Assembly: GCA_015039465.1 (NCBI GenBank)
Contig: MU130003.1
Span: 1-56,153 of the forward strand
Source: Phlegmacium glaucopus
Lineage: Eukaryota > Basidiomycota > Agaricomycetes > Agaricales > Cortinariaceae
DNA: 56,153 bases
Direction of reading: 5' to 3'
Positions 55,386 to 56,153 of this stretch are shown here, piece by piece (position 1 is the stretch's first letter; every line of letters begins with the position of its first letter). The notes beneath the pieces are model-generated. The model was not told the origin of the DNA, searched no databases, and was given only the letters and a program-made list of their open reading frames with translations. A program made the translations under genes and the position numbers.

Positions 55386-56153
55386 ACTATCAGGGGAGAA
55401 GACAGCAGAGTTGACACTTCGTGAATGTCTCAGAACTGTGTTAAGTTTAAAGCAAAGGAGAAGTCACGTCGGAGTTACTCCGGAACGGACGGAACGGAAC
55501 CGGAACAGTAACCCGGAAAGGACGTTGGCCTCAGCGTATGTGCTGTGCCGCCCAGCTCCTAAGGTGTCCTGATTTCGGAACGGAAGAAAAAGTAATAAGT
55601 CGGAAGACCTCAGTGACTTAGAGGAAAAACAAGAGGAGGGGAACTAAGTTGATATTCGAACTAAGGGAAAACATACAAGTTCGAGTACTTTAAATATAAA
55701 GAGAATTGCAACCGAAATATAGAATATAAATATAAGTGCTGCGTTCTGCTCCCGGGAAAGGTCCTGCATTCTTGGGTGAATAATCCATGGCTGGTGTGCT
55801 GACTGATAGTGGGAAAGTGATGACAAAGAAATAGTGGTAGTGGCGAAGAAGTGGTAACGGGTTTGGAGTATCGTCGGAAGAGCCGGAATGATACAGAGAA
55901 GTCTCGGAGTCGGACGTAGGAAGAGTAGAGCCGGAAACAAGGGAAAGTACTGGAACGGAGTACGGACTACCGGAAACAACTCCAACGGAGTCGGACCGGA
56001 GTAACGTGTGACGGAATGTAACATACTGTACCCTGTCAAGGCCGAGACCCTCGAGGCCACGTGGTGGTCCGTGCGAGGTTGGCGTGGTATAAAGACCGTC
56101 GGAGACTGGTGGAGATTCTTCACTTCGGATAACTTCCTAACCCACCATCCTCT
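55386..56153. other. Region upstream of the WD40 ORF
   Basis: On the minus strand, homology to the WD40 repeat continues for about 15 codons (LRHSRSVNSAVFSPD) and ends at a strong 3' splice site (tttgctttaaacttaacacag, AG at 55437-55436). Beyond this no exon is recognisable. The sequence is rich in ggaac motifs and contains the possible inverted-repeat element. A TATAAA lies at about 56091 on the plus strand. Confidence 0.45.
55463..56012. mobile_element. Possible small non-autonomous element with inverted ends
   Basis: The left end gtcacgtcggagttactccgg (21 nt; key parts gtcac and gttactccgg) is matched in inverted orientation at 55992-56012 (ggagtaacgtgtgac). The 550 bp between them are rich in short ggaac/ccgga subterminal motifs. 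No transposase and no clear target-site duplication are visible, so this could also be a fragment of a larger repeat such as an LTR. Confidence 0.25.

Noticed and set aside
1..56153. tRNA or rRNA genes
   Set aside because: I looked for T-loop strings and found none in a plausible cloverleaf context. No rRNA-like segment was seen.

Overview
This window comes from a filamentous basidiomycete, most likely an Agaricomycete. It is eukaryotic: genes are cut by many GT-AG introns of about 50-60 nt. It carries single-copy eukaryotic genes (LIS1/PAC1, calcineurin B, the mitochondrial tRNA-modifying GTPase MSS1, a Pho80-type cyclin, a UAA-family nucleotide-sugar transporter) beside NACHT NTPases of the kind expanded in Agaricomycetes. 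I cannot name the genus. Splice models were built by hand. For every gene given exon coordinates the exon lengths sum to an intact frame, except where a break is stated.

Layout. 1-4.3 kb: a possible partial gene at the left edge, then NACHT copy 1 (minus). 6.1-15.6 kb: a conserved block of Pho80-like cyclin, MDR oxidoreductase and cytochrome P450 (all minus) and LIS1 (plus). 16.5-33.6 kb: four more NACHT paralogues in direct tandem. Copy 2 is a pseudogene, copies 3 and 5 are intact, and copy 4 has lost its original 3' end and most of its upstream module. The spacers hold relics: a duplicate of the LIS1 3' flank, a LIS1 exon fragment, decayed last exons and a small inversion. 33.6-38 kb: duplicated non-coding segments. 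38-46.4 kb: a conserved Ser-rich protein, calcineurin B and MSS1 (head to head), a WD40-tail relic and the UAA transporter. 46.4-47.9 kb: decayed coding sequence. 47.9-51.6 kb: a G-domain protein gene. 52.4-55.4 kb: a protein made almost entirely of WD40 repeats, followed by a possible inverted-repeat element.

Most interesting observation. Inside the G-domain gene (about 49.15-50.95 kb) is a tandem array of 29 units with a period of 56 bp. Each unit is a complete small intron (GTAAGT donor, pyrimidine-rich CAG acceptor). The acceptor is separated from the next donor by exactly 3 nt every time. The triplets differ between units while the flanking splice signals stay nearly constant. All lie in phase 0 with the exons on both sides and none is a stop. 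The last units have unrelated intron bodies but keep the same AG-NNN-GT layout. It reads as an array of single-codon micro-exons, in which any pattern of skipping would keep the frame. RNA evidence is needed to tell this from one 1.8-kb intron containing a minisatellite.

How the genes relate. The NACHT array, the WD40 protein and the G-domain gene look like a fast-evolving, self/non-self-recognition type of repertoire set among slowly evolving housekeeping genes. Both the NACHT family and the WD40 gene show recent duplication, and the G-domain gene shows internal amplification.
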